DNA of 11,999 nt from Anaerolineales bacterium (lineage in GTDB: Bacteria > Chloroflexota > Anaerolineae > Anaerolineales > JABWBV01). Position 1 is the first letter of the stretch; every line of letters begins with the position of its first letter. Positions 11,959 through 11,999 of the stretch are shown here, piece by piece. The stretch is taken from positions 1 to 11,999 of the forward strand of contig JALUWE010000241.1 of NCBI GenBank assembly GCA_027019845.1, given 5' to 3'. The notes below the pieces were generated by a model that made no database searches, was not told where the DNA came from, and saw only the letters and a list, made by a program, of their open reading frames with translations. The translations under genes and the position numbers were made by a program.

Positions 11959-11999
11959 GACCACCCCAAACCCCGAATTCCCAGCTCCCTCCCTATCCC

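Noticed and set aside
11957..11999. Start of a rightward gene at ATG 11957
   Set aside because: The frame is open to the window edge, but the ATG overlaps the predicted -10 box TACAAT and has no ribosome-binding site. Fourteen codons are too few to judge.

Overview
The window looks like chromosomal DNA from a GC-rich, non-model bacterium, most likely a member of the Chloroflexota (Anaerolineae/Caldilineae type). This is an inference from several traits. There is a LysJ/LysK-like pair of the LysW lysine pathway, a spondin-domain lipoprotein, and an anchored NrfHA pair. A secreted SpoIID-domain protein sits in a non-sporulation context and ends in a C-terminal 'LYLPLV' tail of the kind common in Chloroflexota exported proteins. 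The intergenic and even intragenic DNA carries short heptamer repeats. No rRNA, tRNA, transposase or CRISPR array is visible.

Left part (1-2384): the 3' end of a class III aminotransferase (lysJ-like) and an M20 metallo-hydrolase (lysK-like) read rightward. A leftward vapBC toxin-antitoxin pair is wedged between them. A consensus leftward vapBC promoter (TTGACA, 17 bp, TATACT) and a 27-bp inverted-repeat operator fill the vapB/lysK gap, so lysK has probably been placed under a promoter shared with, or occluded by, VapBC autoregulation.

Middle part (2385-6077): a lipoprotein gene carries a Met/Asp/Glu-rich repeat region and a spondin domain. It is preceded by four exact 11-bp-spaced CGTAA-type boxes resembling a PhoB/OmpR-family operator. 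A gene-free repeat island of about 500 bp follows (3514-4017): a heptamer array, two related direct repeats, a 28-nt perfect palindrome, a 12-bp-stem hairpin, a 26-bp minisatellite and inverted heptamer relics. It abuts the regulatory region of nrfHA, the membrane quinol dehydrogenase and pentaheme nitrite reductase that reduce nitrite to ammonium. A FNR-architecture palindrome (TTGCG-N4-CGCAA) is centred exactly 41.5 bp upstream of the start site predicted from a good -10 box. A hairpin closes the nrfHA unit.

Right part (6078-11999): a two-gene, 4-nt-overlapping operon encodes an exported beta-propeller-like protein and an exported SpoIID-domain protein with an Ig-like C-terminus. Next is a probably leaderless SAM-dependent methyltransferase whose reading frame has absorbed 63 nt of heptamer repeat. 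Convergent to it is a large leftward lipoprotein with three tandem two-cysteine domains. Upstream of and in frame with that lipoprotein is the truncated winged-helix domain of a regulator, a pseudogene still driven by a consensus promoter (TTGACA, 17 bp, TACAAT). That promoter's -35 box is shared back-to-back with a rightward promoter pointing out of the window.

The most unusual items are the methyltransferase interrupted by in-frame heptamers, the matching heptamer array at 3521-3590, the FNR-like nrfHA promoter beside a repeat island, the 11-bp-periodic boxes before the Met/acidic-repeat lipoprotein, and the repeated cysteine-bracketed domain of the large lipoprotein.
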